From: Vreelandella neptunia
Lineage (GTDB): Bacteria > Pseudomonadota > Gammaproteobacteria > Pseudomonadales > Halomonadaceae
Assembly (NCBI RefSeq): GCF_000712975.1
Contig: NZ_JHQL01000006.1
Coordinates: forward strand, 164,675 to 228,674
Length of the DNA: 64,000 bases
Direction: 5' to 3'
Part shown: positions 1 to 9,247 of the stretch, one piece after another
How the letters are laid out: every line of letters begins with the position of its first letter
Position numbering within the stretch: the stretch's first letter is position 1
The notes under the pieces: model-generated
What the model was told of the DNA's origin: nothing
Database searches by the model: none
What the model saw: only the letters and a program-made list of their open reading frames with translations
Position numbers and translations under genes: made by a program

Positions 1-444
1 GGCTTAACCGCCGTTCACTCCGGCGAAGCTACTTATCGCCTCCATTACGGTCATCAAGCGGCTAAAGATCGTAGTCAATTTGGCTTCAAGAACGGCGCGG
101 ACTACCCTGAGGCGGTGCATCCTGTGGTGCGCACTCACCCTGAAACCGGGCGCAAAAGCCTGTTTGTCAATCGCGGTTTTACTCGGGAGATTGTTGAGCT
201 TTCCCACACAGAGAGTCAGGCGCTGCTGGAGTTTCTCTATCGCCATCAGGAAACGCCAGAGTTTACCGTGCGCCTAAATTGGACACCCAACAGCCTGGCT
301 ATTTGGGATAACCGCTGCACCCAGCACCGGGCCATTTTCGATTACTCCGGGCAGGCACGGCGGGGCGAGCGTGTCACGGTTAAAGGCGACCGCCCATTTT
401 TTACCAAGCCTGAGAACAGTGTAGAATGGGGGTTAGTGGGGTAG
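1..444 (+). CDS. TauD/TfdA-family Fe(II)/2-oxoglutarate dioxygenase, C-terminal part
   Basis: The reading frame is open from base 1, so the 5' end lies outside the window; 147 codons remain. The text [18 protein letters not shown], followed by an [19 protein letters not shown] segment, is the C-terminal half of the TauD/TfdA fold. There the distal metal-binding His (in TQHRA) and the Arg that holds the 2-oxoglutarate carboxylate are found. Members hydroxylate taurine, alkyl sulfonates, sulfates or related small acids in the cytoplasm. The substrate cannot be told from this fragment. A weak hairpin (458-475) follows the stop. The gene marks the left flank of the accessory island that follows. 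Confidence 0.85.
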   Translation, partial: GLTAVHSGEATYRLHYGHQAAKDRSQFGFKNGADYPEAVHPVVRTHPETGRKSLFVNRGFTREIVELSHTESQALLEFLYRHQETPEFTVRLNWTPNSLAIWDNRCTQHRAIFDYSGQARRGERVTVKGDRPFFTKPENSVEWGLVG

Positions 445-1115
445 TAACAGACAGAGTCACCTAAGACGGTAGGTGAATAGTCAACTTATCGCCTATTAAG
501 AGTGCTATCCATGACATTTTTCACTCTTCTTTACCCAATTTAAAATCAGTGGTTAGTAAAACTAGGTAGGCTTTTTTAATTAAGCTTATATTTATACTAA
601 TGTGCGGGCCGACACCGAAGGACTTCGATAGCTGTTGCGTAAGGGTTACACCTATCATAAAACTGGGGTCATCCTACTCGGCCTTCTACCAAAGCCAACT
701 GTTAACTTACACTGACACAAAAATAACAAATAGAGGCCGAAGAAAAGCTCAAAAATCATCTCATGGCCACTGTCGACCAGCTCAATCGAGAGTTAGTACG
801 AGTGACTATACAGCTAGGATTGCTACGAACAGGCAATGCCTGGGCATTTACCGGACTCCTCGGCACGATACCACTCGATGTGAAGCACTGTCGCTTGTAC
901 GCTCATCACGCGCACTCAAGTCATCGTTTCTAAATTAGAAAATAGCGCTAAAACCTGCGTCTATTTAGCCTTTTGCGCATATGTAGTAGCTGATAACTTA
1001 TTTTTAAGCACATATGGTACCAAACAAGCAAAAAGCGGCAGTGCATCCTACCGCAAAAAATTAATTATTATTAGAAACACCTAAATCTTTCGGTCCCAAA
1101 GTATTGAGGAACAAC
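445..1115. other. Intergenic stretch without a convincing gene
   Basis: This 671-base stretch is AT-rich and carries no supported gene. It holds a small hairpin right after the dioxygenase stop (458-475) and AT tracts near 570-600. A short open frame runs from about 727 to 933 with an ATG at 763; its reading (LNRELVRVTIQLGLL, then GNAWAFTGLLG) looks protein-like but matches no family I know and has no clear ribosome-binding site. It may be a gene remnant at the island edge. Confidence 0.5.
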
Positions 1116-1997
1116 ATGCCCAAAGAACAAATGAAAACGCATTTTCAGTACCCAAAGAATCTCATCATTAAAGTCGTTTCATTAGAAGATGCTATAAAAA
1201 TTCAGTATGCCAATGGTCTTGTATGCACACCTGAAAACCTCGAAAAAACTGATATAAGAGATTTCACTTATCATTTACAAGGGATTTTATCAAACTACAT
1301 CGAAGCATCAATACCAGATAACAGCATCAGTATCGAAAATACATTTTTCATAGCAACAGAAGGAGAAAACCAGAACAAATATATCGGCATGCTATTTTTA
1401 AGAAACCAGCCTCACCAAGAAAAATTAACACGAAAACTCGCCCGAATAGCTTACGAAATAACGCATTCCGTCATCACACAAAAAGACATTTTAAGCATCA
1501 ACTATATCAATCATAAATCACCTGAAGATGAAGAATTTATTAAAGAACACTCTGAAAAATTCATTAATAAAAAAAATGCACGACCTATTAAGCATCCGTT
1601 TACCGTATCACCTGAAATAGATAACAAAAAACAGCCAAAAGTGGAAATCCTAGTTAGCGGTCAGTATTGTGCACCAACGTTTGCAACACTTAAACCGACG
1701 CCAGTGAAGGGTTATGCTGTACCAGCAGGATATGATGAACACAGCAATACAATCTCTCTTTATAGTATCGATTCAACTAATAAAGTTTCAAGCACACCTT
1801 TTATGCTCTCCTCCAGTCATGCTGACCATATCATGACATTAGCTTCTGCAAAAGTTAATAACCACATCTTATACTACACCGGTGAACGTTTGGAAAACCC
1901 TAAAGGCCCCACTAAACAAAAGTCATATGTATTGTCTACTCTTTCCATTGCGAGCGAAGACAATCCTTACAAAAACTTTCAGCTGCAATCTAGCTAG
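1116..1997 (+). CDS. Hypothetical protein, AT-rich orphan in the island
   Basis: This is a 293-residue protein I do not recognise. The ATG at 1116 is chosen because TGAGGA lies about six bases upstream; a TTG twelve bases earlier is less likely. It has no signal peptide or membrane segment. The N-terminal half is rich in Lys, Asn and Ile; the C-terminal half has a beta-rich look (VEILVSGQYCAP, GYAVPAGYDEHSN, HILYYTGERLENP). Base composition is clearly more AT-rich than the flanking genes, as is usual for recently transferred cargo. It ends seven bases from the stop of the convergent giant recombinase gene, so it is probably an accessory gene of the same element. No function is claimed. Confidence 0.65.
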   Translation: MPKEQMKTHFQYPKNLIIKVVSLEDAIKIQYANGLVCTPENLEKTDIRDFTYHLQGILSNYIEASIPDNSISIENTFFIATEGENQNKYIGMLFLRNQPHQEKLTRKLARIAYEITHSVITQKDILSINYINHKSPEDEEFIKEHSEKFINKKNARPIKHPFTVSPEIDNKKQPKVEILVSGQYCAPTFATLKPTPVKGYAVPAGYDEHSNTISLYSIDSTNKVSSTPFMLSSSHADHIMTLASAKVNNHILYYTGERLENPKGPTKQKSYVLSTLSIASEDNPYKNFQLQSS

Positions 1998-2004
1998 CGT
2001 TAAA

Positions 2005-5000
2005 CTACTTTTTATTCATATACAAATAAGTGGCAGTCACTATGTAAGCGACTGCCAACTCATACCGGCTTCTAACAATATTGTGTTCATTTTTACCTAG
2101 TAGCAGCCCGGCATATTGCTGATACTTCATCTTTCTACCACCCTTTACAACTTCAAATATATCTAGCTGAACACTCGTATCACTTATCTCTTTCAACCCA
2201 TACGAGTGCAGCATGCGCTTTACGTCATCGCTGCAGTTTTTTCCAGCGATGACATAGTTGGATGGGGACACTTTAAATGCTTTGATAGTAAGAGCGATAA
2301 CTGCCACGTGCCTCGCTTCACTCATCAGTAGATGCCGGTGCCGTCCAACCTGGCAAGCTAACTCACTGAGTTCTAGTGCCCCATTCGTCGTTAAGATTTC
2401 ACCATCAATTTTTTTAGCATGCTCAAGCAGGCGATCCCATGCAGCGTCGCTGATAATGCGCAGTAGGCCTAAGGGGTACTCTTGCGATGTTACCCATTGG
2501 TCTTTTCCCCGAATTTTGAAGCGCATATTTTTTTCAGCGTCCTTAATAACACCTTCAAGGATAGCAGCATGTACCGGGGACAACCCCAACGCCTCACTCG
2601 CTCGTCGCACGTTCTGCCTTAGCGCGCCTAGTCGCAACGCTTTCATCAGTAAATGCGGTGTTGGTTCGTTAAACAAAGAAAGCTCTTGAGGTACCGCAGA
2701 AGCCGGCGTGTAAAGTTTAAAATCCAGCGGTTGTAGGGCTTCTTTGAGAATGCTGCTATTTGTCCCTTTAACAGGCGTCAGCTCATCCGCCCATTCTAGA
2801 ATCAAATGATGATAGTTCAGCAGCCCTGTTGATGGCTGCCGGTGGCCCATCAAACGCGCCAAACCCATCATCAAGCGCCGTGAACAATGATGTTGTTGTC
2901 CCATCACCATCTGACGAAGATGAGCGTGATCTACATGCTGAATTATTTTTGTAGCCACAGGCGTACTTAACTGCAGCAGAGAGGCCGCCACTATATTGTA
3001 AAACGCATGGCGGGCGTGATGTAGTGATAGTGATGAGCTGCCACTCACGTGACGCAATGCATCTATCTCAGCAGCACTGATGGCTGAAGCACTGAGCGCT
3101 ATTTCGACGCTACCCTTACGCATCTCACCGAGGAGTGGCGTGGCTGCTTCCCCGCCCAACAGTGCATCATGACGGTTAAAGACGGCATTGATAGTGCGTT
3201 GCTCTATTGCGTCGAGAGAAAACAAAAGCGGTACGGCGCGGCGAGAGGCCTCGCTTTTGAGCGTTCGATAACGATTATTCCGAACCAGCACCCAACTGTA
3301 GCCATGAGATGTACACCAATCTCGCCGGAGCAATCCCCTCGCTTCATCAAGTCGTAATCCAAAGCGATACGCACATAGCAATACAAACTGAAGTAAACAG
3401 GCAATATCGGAGTCTCGTTGGGTTGTCCCTATCTGCTTCAGTGTCTCAAGGTACTCCCGTTCTGAGAGTATTTCAGCACGCACGTGACGCCCTTGCTCTG
3501 CGACGGGCAGCTCATCCCAATCAGGCTCTTCAACACCAAGAGAGGCAGCTACGCGGTGAAAAGAGCGCAGGCGATGGCTAAAATAGCTCATATCGCTTAG
3601 CTGGTTTTCTTGGTAATCAATCAACCCTGCATAAAAAGCAGTGACCTCTTCACTACCGAGCGTCATCAAATCGACACCGTACGCCAGTTCCTCAAATAGC
3701 TTACGCAACGTCCCCCAGTAGCGATGAATGCTACTGCTTTCGAACGGCTTAAAGCGCTTTCCCGCTTTTCCCTTGCCCCTTCGGATAACCGCCGCGATCC
3801 AGATGACCAACAGCATGATGGCGCTACTAACCTTACCATTTCGCTGTGTGACCAGTTGCTCCAGTGATTTTGCCGTTATTTTAGCCTGCGCCTTGGTGTA
3901 GCCATCCAAGATTTGCTTCACCTCTTTAAAAAGAAGTACCGCCTGTTGCTGCAGCTCGTGTTTATCGCCATTAGCTCGTAATAGCGCTGGCAACGCTGTC
4001 GAGAGCTCCAAATCCTCAGTGTTGACTGCTGAAGGTGGGAATATCAGCGATTTGCCGTGCACCATACGAATGTGCGCTTGCATAGGGAGGCTGGTGGCCA
4101 CTATCCGCCCTGCTAACGCGCCAGCCACTACGCCCGGTAATCTCAGAAGATTGGCTTGATCGACAATAGCGGCCGCCTGCCTAAGTATCTGCTGGATCGT
4201 TATACACTCTTGACTCTCACAGCACTGAATCAACGCCTCAGGCAAAGGCGGCGCTTGTTTTGGGATCGTCCAAGTATCGTCGAGCGCTTTGGTAGATGTT
4301 AGGCGTTGGCCGTAAGTTAGTAGTGATGCCACATGATATGACACTGTGTGGCGCTGCACGGGGGCTTGCCAGCTGGTGCTATTTAACTGTTCGCTATACT
4401 CCAAGTAATAGGTTTTACGGTGATATAACAGCCGAAAGTTGTCCCCTTGGCACACATCCTTCAGCAGGCGCATATAACAAATACGTTTTTCAATACACAA
4501 AAGTAACGCACCGAGCGCTAATGCCTGGCGTTTAGAACAGTGGGTTCGGGTGGCGTATGGACGCATAGTCGATGCCCAATGCGTCAATTGAGTCATTAAT
4601 GCAGAGTAAGCGGGAGCGTGCTCATGAATCAGCGTTTTTTCCGGCAACATCGGAATGTAACGGCGCTGAAACGCATGGCGATGCGGTGACTCATGCCGCT
4701 CTAGCAAGCGTGTCAGCACACTAAACCGTAAGGCTGCAGAGGGGTAAGGCGTTTTTCCCTGCTGAAGCAACATTTGCCGCCCCAGTTGCTTAATCTCATC
4801 AGCGGACAGCGTGGCCATATCACGCCCTTTTAGAAACAACTCAATATCGTTAAGCGCTGCTCTGATAGCGTTTCGTGTTGCCAAGCGACGATTTTTTTCG
4901 CGTAGCCGCTGCCCAAATGCCCGGGAAGATGTCGCTGAATCACGCAAGCTGCTCACGGCAGCTACTGGCAAGGAGGCAGGTGGTGCTAGCAAATCAAACG

Positions 5001-7377
5001 ATAGTCGCTCAAAGAGTTCGTTGACCTCTTTACGGTAAGCCTTCCAATCGTCCATCCAACACCGGGCCGAGGTGTCGCCATAGGTGGCGACACTTTTTTC
5101 CGCATGCCCCAGCCAACCATCCACAACTTCGTTATCGACGCCTAATAAGGGTAATTGCTGTGCTAGTCGGTGACGGAAAAGATTGGGGGGTAGTGGCCAG
5201 TCGAATAAGGTGGCACCTGGTAGATCAGTCGCTGGCATAGAGTGCCAATTGAGCGACTCATCAAGTAAAAAGAACAGGGGCTGTTCAGCCTTCGCCGGCA
5301 ATTCTAATAGCGTGTTTATTCGCGATGATATTACAGGATGGGTGCTCAACAAATGCTCGGCGAGACGCTGGAGGTACGAGAGGTAAGCCTCGACAAACTT
5401 AATCGCCTTATCGGCCAATGGCACCATACGACCATTCCGCACACCGCTGCCTTCCGCTTTATCATTAATAAACACAGCAGGGAGGTCGTGATTAAAAAAC
5501 CGTGTGCTTTCAAAAGGGTCTTTAAGGTACCTACTCCCCGTTGCCGCATAGAGAGCCATGACACAGTAGCTGGTCCACTGATTATGTAGACGCACCAGAT
5601 CATTGCCGTTTAACGTTTCTTTGAGCTGCTGAGTCGCTTCGCTAATCGCCCTATTGAGCTGGGCTTCAAGCGGTACCAACAAGCTGCCTTGATTCGTCGA
5701 TTGTAACGTTTCGGCGCCGTGGAACTGATAAGGTAAAGCAAGTCCTTGCTCAATCGCCTCGATATCCCAGCTAGCATAGCTACACGCACCAGGTAAGGCG
5801 CTATTGGGGTGAGCCGTTAACATCCTCGCGAAATGGTGATTGCCTGACGCATCAAAAACAGATTGGCCCCATACCTCAGCCAGCTTACCGCTGGTAACGC
5901 GTGGGCATGCAATGCTCATGCGTTCATTGAACCACACCTCAATTTTTTGGGCTGGCGATACGCTCTGCCACAGTTCTGCCAGTGACGCTTGGGTGGTTAA
6001 TGGCTGACTACTGATTACAAGCGTCTCTCTTACTTCGGGGATTAGCCCAATACACTGCTTTTCGTGAACAGCTGCCACATAAGCTTGTGCGGCAATATTA
6101 GGTTTCCAGGCATTACGTCGACGCGGAGACAGGCGATGCATTTGCTTGAGGTTTGATGCTAAAGACCATTCCCCATGGGTCTCGTCTCCAATGCCCATGG
6201 CAAGTACTTGGCTGAGCGAGCGGGAAAAACGTATCGCGAGCCACACTAACGCTCCGCCCAATCGCTCTCGCTGATCAGTATGCTTGAGCTGCTGAGCAAT
6301 CCATTGCTCAATCAGTAAACGCTCAGGCGGCAAAAGCTTGGAACAGCTCCACGGCAGGTAATGGGACGTTTCCGCTTGTTGTTGATAAAAGCTACGCCCT
6401 GTCAGCTCTTGTTGAGCCTGCGTATCCGTTGCATCAACCGGCAGTAAGTAAATCGCCTCATCAGCCTCTTCATCTAGCCAACCATCTGGGCTTGGACATA
6501 CTTCTATGAACTGTTCAGATGACTCATCAAGGCTTATTAACTGTGTCGGCTCAGAAATGGGTGCAGATAACTCAGCATGCACAAAAGGCTGCGGAGGGAA
6601 ATCGCGCTGAGTGGTGAAAGGTTTTGTATCACCACTGGCAATCTCGATGATGGCATTGATGAATGCGGTGCCACTTTTACCAAATGTATGGCTTTGCTTG
6701 TACTGCTTAGCAGCCAAAGACAACGCGTCAGTAAAACGTTCAAATGTCCAAGTATCAGGTGTCAGGTAACGTCGGGCACGGCGCAAGACATCATCAACGA
6801 GTTGCCACTGCGCTTGATAGCGGTCTGCAATCAAAAAGCGCGCTGCGGTACTGATATTTCGATCCGCTAAGCAATGCTCTTTCACTACCCGATTCGCCGC
6901 CTGCGCGACCAACCACAAGCGTAGCGCACGCCTTAACACGTATTCAGATGATTGCTCCGCCCCAGGCAGCGGGTAAGTAATTAACGTTATAAGAAACGTT
7001 TGTTCTTTAAGGCTGCCTTTATATGTTTGTTTCGTTTTTGTAGCGTCTCCTGCATGAAGAAATGCAGGATACTGACGGTTGATCAAGGAGTCTTGACGAA
7101 TGGCTTTCGCCAGATCATCTAGCGAGGCAAGGGTGGGATTTTGCCGCCATCGAGTCAGAATGTCTTTTGATTCAGGATGGTGAAATTCATTAACCAGGTT
7201 GCCAATCGCGACGACCTGGTGATCCAATCCAAGCGTCCAAAAAGCCAGTTCCAGAGCATCACTAAGATCATGCTGGGCAGCCCATTGGCATATATCGCGA
7301 TAGGGGTGGCCAAAGCGCGCTATTTGCTTACCAGTGCTTATATCGTCTCTTTGGACCGCGAACGTATGCTCTACCAT
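2005..7377 (-). CDS. Giant protein with two tandem tyrosine-recombinase domains
   Basis: This is one uninterrupted frame of 1790 residues. Two regions carry the tyrosine-recombinase signature. Domain 1 (about 600-780) has R616 in AATGSRYLKD, R735 in NLFRHRLAQ, and LGH before Y766 in VATYGDTSA; the usual first His of HxxR is Asn732. Domain 2 (about 1250-1530) has R1342 in FGLRLDEARGL, a TLKSEASRRAVPL beta-hairpin, H1453-x-x-R1456 in HHARHAF, H1512, and Y1522 in LLNYHHL, so its catalytic set looks complete. Residues 1-500 and 800-1200 are unassigned and mostly helical. Known integrases are 300-500 residues, so the length and double catalytic unit are unusual. The likely role is excision or integration of this island; RIT, Tn554 and gamma-mobile-trio elements use several separate recombinases instead. 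Confidence 0.75.
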   Translation of the reverse strand: MVEHTFAVQRDDISTGKQIARFGHPYRDICQWAAQHDLSDALELAFWTLGLDHQVVAIGNLVNEFHHPESKDILTRWRQNPTLASLDDLAKAIRQDSLINRQYPAFLHAGDATKTKQTYKGSLKEQTFLITLITYPLPGAEQSSEYVLRRALRLWLVAQAANRVVKEHCLADRNISTAARFLIADRYQAQWQLVDDVLRRARRYLTPDTWTFERFTDALSLAAKQYKQSHTFGKSGTAFINAIIEIASGDTKPFTTQRDFPPQPFVHAELSAPISEPTQLISLDESSEQFIEVCPSPDGWLDEEADEAIYLLPVDATDTQAQQELTGRSFYQQQAETSHYLPWSCSKLLPPERLLIEQWIAQQLKHTDQRERLGGALVWLAIRFSRSLSQVLAMGIGDETHGEWSLASNLKQMHRLSPRRRNAWKPNIAAQAYVAAVHEKQCIGLIPEVRETLVISSQPLTTQASLAELWQSVSPAQKIEVWFNERMSIACPRVTSGKLAEVWGQSVFDASGNHHFARMLTAHPNSALPGACSYASWDIEAIEQGLALPYQFHGAETLQSTNQGSLLVPLEAQLNRAISEATQQLKETLNGNDLVRLHNQWTSYCVMALYAATGSRYLKDPFESTRFFNHDLPAVFINDKAEGSGVRNGRMVPLADKAIKFVEAYLSYLQRLAEHLLSTHPVISSRINTLLELPAKAEQPLFFLLDESLNWHSMPATDLPGATLFDWPLPPNLFRHRLAQQLPLLGVDNEVVDGWLGHAEKSVATYGDTSARCWMDDWKAYRKEVNELFERLSFDLLAPPASLPVAAVSSLRDSATSSRAFGQRLREKNRRLATRNAIRAALNDIELFLKGRDMATLSADEIKQLGRQMLLQQGKTPYPSAALRFSVLTRLLERHESPHRHAFQRRYIPMLPEKTLIHEHAPAYSALMTQLTHWASTMRPYATRTHCSKRQALALGALLLCIEKRICYMRLLKDVCQGDNFRLLYHRKTYYLEYSEQLNSTSWQAPVQRHTVSYHVASLLTYGQRLTSTKALDDTWTIPKQAPPLPEALIQCCESQECITIQQILRQAAAIVDQANLLRLPGVVAGALAGRIVATSLPMQAHIRMVHGKSLIFPPSAVNTEDLELSTALPALLRANGDKHELQQQAVLLFKEVKQILDGYTKAQAKITAKSLEQLVTQRNGKVSSAIMLLVIWIAAVIRRGKGKAGKRFKPFESSSIHRYWGTLRKLFEELAYGVDLMTLGSEEVTAFYAGLIDYQENQLSDMSYFSHRLRSFHRVAASLGVEEPDWDELPVAEQGRHVRAEILSEREYLETLKQIGTTQRDSDIACLLQFVLLCAYRFGLRLDEARGLLRRDWCTSHGYSWVLVRNNRYRTLKSEASRRAVPLLFSLDAIEQRTINAVFNRHDALLGGEAATPLLGEMRKGSVEIALSASAISAAEIDALRHVSGSSSLSLHHARHAFYNIVAASLLQLSTPVATKIIQHVDHAHLRQMVMGQQHHCSRRLMMGLARLMGHRQPSTGLLNYHHLILEWADELTPVKGTNSSILKEALQPLDFKLYTPASAVPQELSLFNEPTPHLLMKALRLGALRQNVRRASEALGLSPVHAAILEGVIKDAEKNMRFKIRGKDQWVTSQEYPLGLLRIISDAAWDRLLEHAKKIDGEILTTNGALELSELACQVGRHRHLLMSEARHVAVIALTIKAFKVSPSNYVIAGKNCSDDVKRMLHSYGLKEISDTSVQLDIFEVVKGGRKMKYQQYAGLLLGKNEHNIVRSRYELAVAYIVTATYLYMNKK

Positions 7378-7975
7378 TACGACTTATTCATTCTTATATA
7401 GACAGTTACTATATATCTAAAAAACATATAAATAATAGTGATAGCTACTAATATCTATTGATACCAAGCACTAGTAGCCAAAGTAGTCGCGCACCAGAGC
7501 TGTCACCCTGACATTTTTGATTATTCGTATGACTAGAGACGGTGTGGCCACCAGCCAAACAAATTCTGCCTTGCTAAACTTCGTGAACAGATGTTGCATG
7601 CCCAGGCAACATTTAACGTTATATGCACGGCAGACCAGAGACTTCCTGAGTGGCGTGGTTCACAAGTGGTGGCAAAACATTTTTAGGGCATCAACTAGCG
7701 GTGCACCCAAATAGCTTTGGCCACTTTGAGGGAAACAGTTGCTTAACTCTAAGTAGGTATCGTGGGCAAAAGGCAACTATCACTGCTCACTGGTAATTGA
7801 CGAGTTTGATGCCACAACCGTCCAAAGTGCACATGGGTCCAACAGGCGTTTCAGCACCCAAGCGCTAGGCAGCCTCAGAAGGTAGTCATCGGAATAGCCT
7901 ATCCCATGCGAAGCCTATTTTGGGATAGGGTTTAACACCCATAAATCAGCAGGGGCCCAGTTTCCGATAGAGAAG
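7378..7975. other. Intergenic region with AT-rich promoter zone, hairpin and possible coding relic
   Basis: No intact gene is supported in these 598 bases. Bases 7390-7470 are strongly AT-rich and lie just upstream of the recombinase start, so they probably hold its promoter. Around 7590-7685 a frame reads NVICTADQRLPEWRGSQVVAKHF and then hits a stop; further on, around 7800-7880, another frame reads DEFDATTVQSAHG. These look like a decayed protein-coding gene, family unknown. A 9-bp inverted repeat (7898-7906 with 7921-7929) lies just past the stop of the TIR gene and may act as its terminator, although no T-run follows. Confidence 0.4.
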
Positions 7976-8935
7976 TTATCTTGCACGCTGAAGTGGCGCG
8001 ATAACGATTTCCCAAAGCATTTCTGCTGCCCCTCCCTGAGATAGCTTCTGATGTTGACGCCCCTGGAAAGCCATTCCCATGCTCGTTAGGTAAAGGGCTT
8101 GGTCGTCTGCTTGCACCGAAAGAGCCTCGTTAAAGGAGTTACTGCTGAAAGAGTCACCACCCTGACTGTAATAGATCCCTGCTCCCATTTGCCCTCCAAC
8201 ATACACTGTCGCCGTCGCGACGCTCTCACCATCTTTGTAGATGGTCGCAAAAAACCGATTAGCATCAATTCGACGAAATACACCTTCGTAGCCTGGGTTC
8301 CGTGCTTGGAGCTCATTCAGAGAGTTTTCGAAAAAGCGCGCAATGTATTCAAAAGTGTCGATTTGGAAACGGTCTTTGTCCAGCTGAGTAAAGGTCTTAG
8401 CGACTCGAAGGTTGCTCGAACGCGGGCCGGCAACTACAGTCTGCTGGGTATGCATCAAAGCCCCAACATCCACGCGTTCGGCGCTTGATTGAGTGCTTCG
8501 CCACCTTTCAGCCGCTTTGCGAACCTCCTTCACGACCTGTAACAATGCTTCGTCCCTATCCGGCCAGAGAGTGACCGGCTTTCCATCCTGGGGGGTGCCA
8601 AGCAGTTTTCCAAATGGGGCGTGGTGCCAATCGCATGCTCGCAAAATCACTGGAATGACAATTGCCTCCTTAGCGTTGTGTCGCTCCATGGCACGCGCCA
8701 TCTCTATGTTGTAGCAATAGTCGGAAGCAATGAAATCAGGACTCACTAACAGCAAAATTATCTCATCGCTGTTGATATGTTCATCAATGGCTGCGTCGAT
8801 CTCCTGACCAGCATCAATTCTTCGATCGTGCCAGCTGTCGATAACACCTTGACGCTTGAGCATCGCTAGCTGCTTTTCTAGCTGATCTCTCAGCACCTCG
8901 TCAGCGTGACAGTATGAGAAAAAAACGTTTGGCAA
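7976..8935 (-). CDS. TIR-domain protein with unassigned C-terminal domain
   Basis: This is a 319-residue protein. Residues 1-145 form a TIR domain: it opens with NVFFSYCHAD and continues through VSPDFIASDYCYNIEMARAM. E78 in the last motif sits where NAD-cleaving TIR enzymes keep their catalytic Glu. Bacterial TIR proteins often act in anti-phage defence by cleaving NAD+ or making cyclic-ADP-ribose-type signals. The C-terminal half (about 170-319) is a separate compact alpha/beta region that I cannot assign; it could be a sensor or an assembly domain. The start is TTG, supported by GGAG eight bases upstream. It sits between the recombinase and a Gabija system. No ThsA-type partner is adjacent, so it is probably a stand-alone effector or part of an unknown system. 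Confidence 0.8.
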   Translation of the reverse strand: MPNVFFSYCHADEVLRDQLEKQLAMLKRQGVIDSWHDRRIDAGQEIDAAIDEHINSDEIILLLVSPDFIASDYCYNIEMARAMERHNAKEAIVIPVILRACDWHHAPFGKLLGTPQDGKPVTLWPDRDEALLQVVKEVRKAAERWRSTQSSAERVDVGALMHTQQTVVAGPRSSNLRVAKTFTQLDKDRFQIDTFEYIARFFENSLNELQARNPGYEGVFRRIDANRFFATIYKDGESVATATVYVGGQMGAGIYYSQGGDSFSSNSFNEALSVQADDQALYLTSMGMAFQGRQHQKLSQGGAAEMLWEIVIAPLQRAR

Positions 8936-9247
8936 AATGAGTACTCCAAGCCTATAAGACCTGACTGATCTTACGACTTTTTCATCTCTTAAAGAAAAAT
9001 TATATTTAGCATTTCGGCAAGAGGTTATCCGTCCTATCTATGGCATGCACACAATTCGGCGCAAAGCAGCCAGTGATAATAAACGACCTATTTGCACTGT
9101 GAGACCCGGTTAGCGTTCATGATGGGAGCATTTGCGTTGATGCAGCAAGTGACGCATAGCACATACAATATGGTTATACCGCTCTACTTTTAAGTTGAAA
9201 TTTTGTTCGAATCAGGCATATCCGAGCAGAGTGTTTATTTCATCATT
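8936..9247. other. Intergenic region upstream of the TIR gene
   Basis: These 312 bases lie between the TIR gene and the gene at 9248-10090, both on the minus strand. I see no open frame or strong hairpin. The spacing suggests the TIR gene has its own promoter rather than being tightly co-transcribed with the gene upstream of it. Confidence 0.4.

Noticed and set aside
600..938. 112-codon open frame near the left edge
   Set aside because: Composition and residue mix are not protein-like, there is no ribosome-binding site, and another frame across the same bases looks more coding-like.
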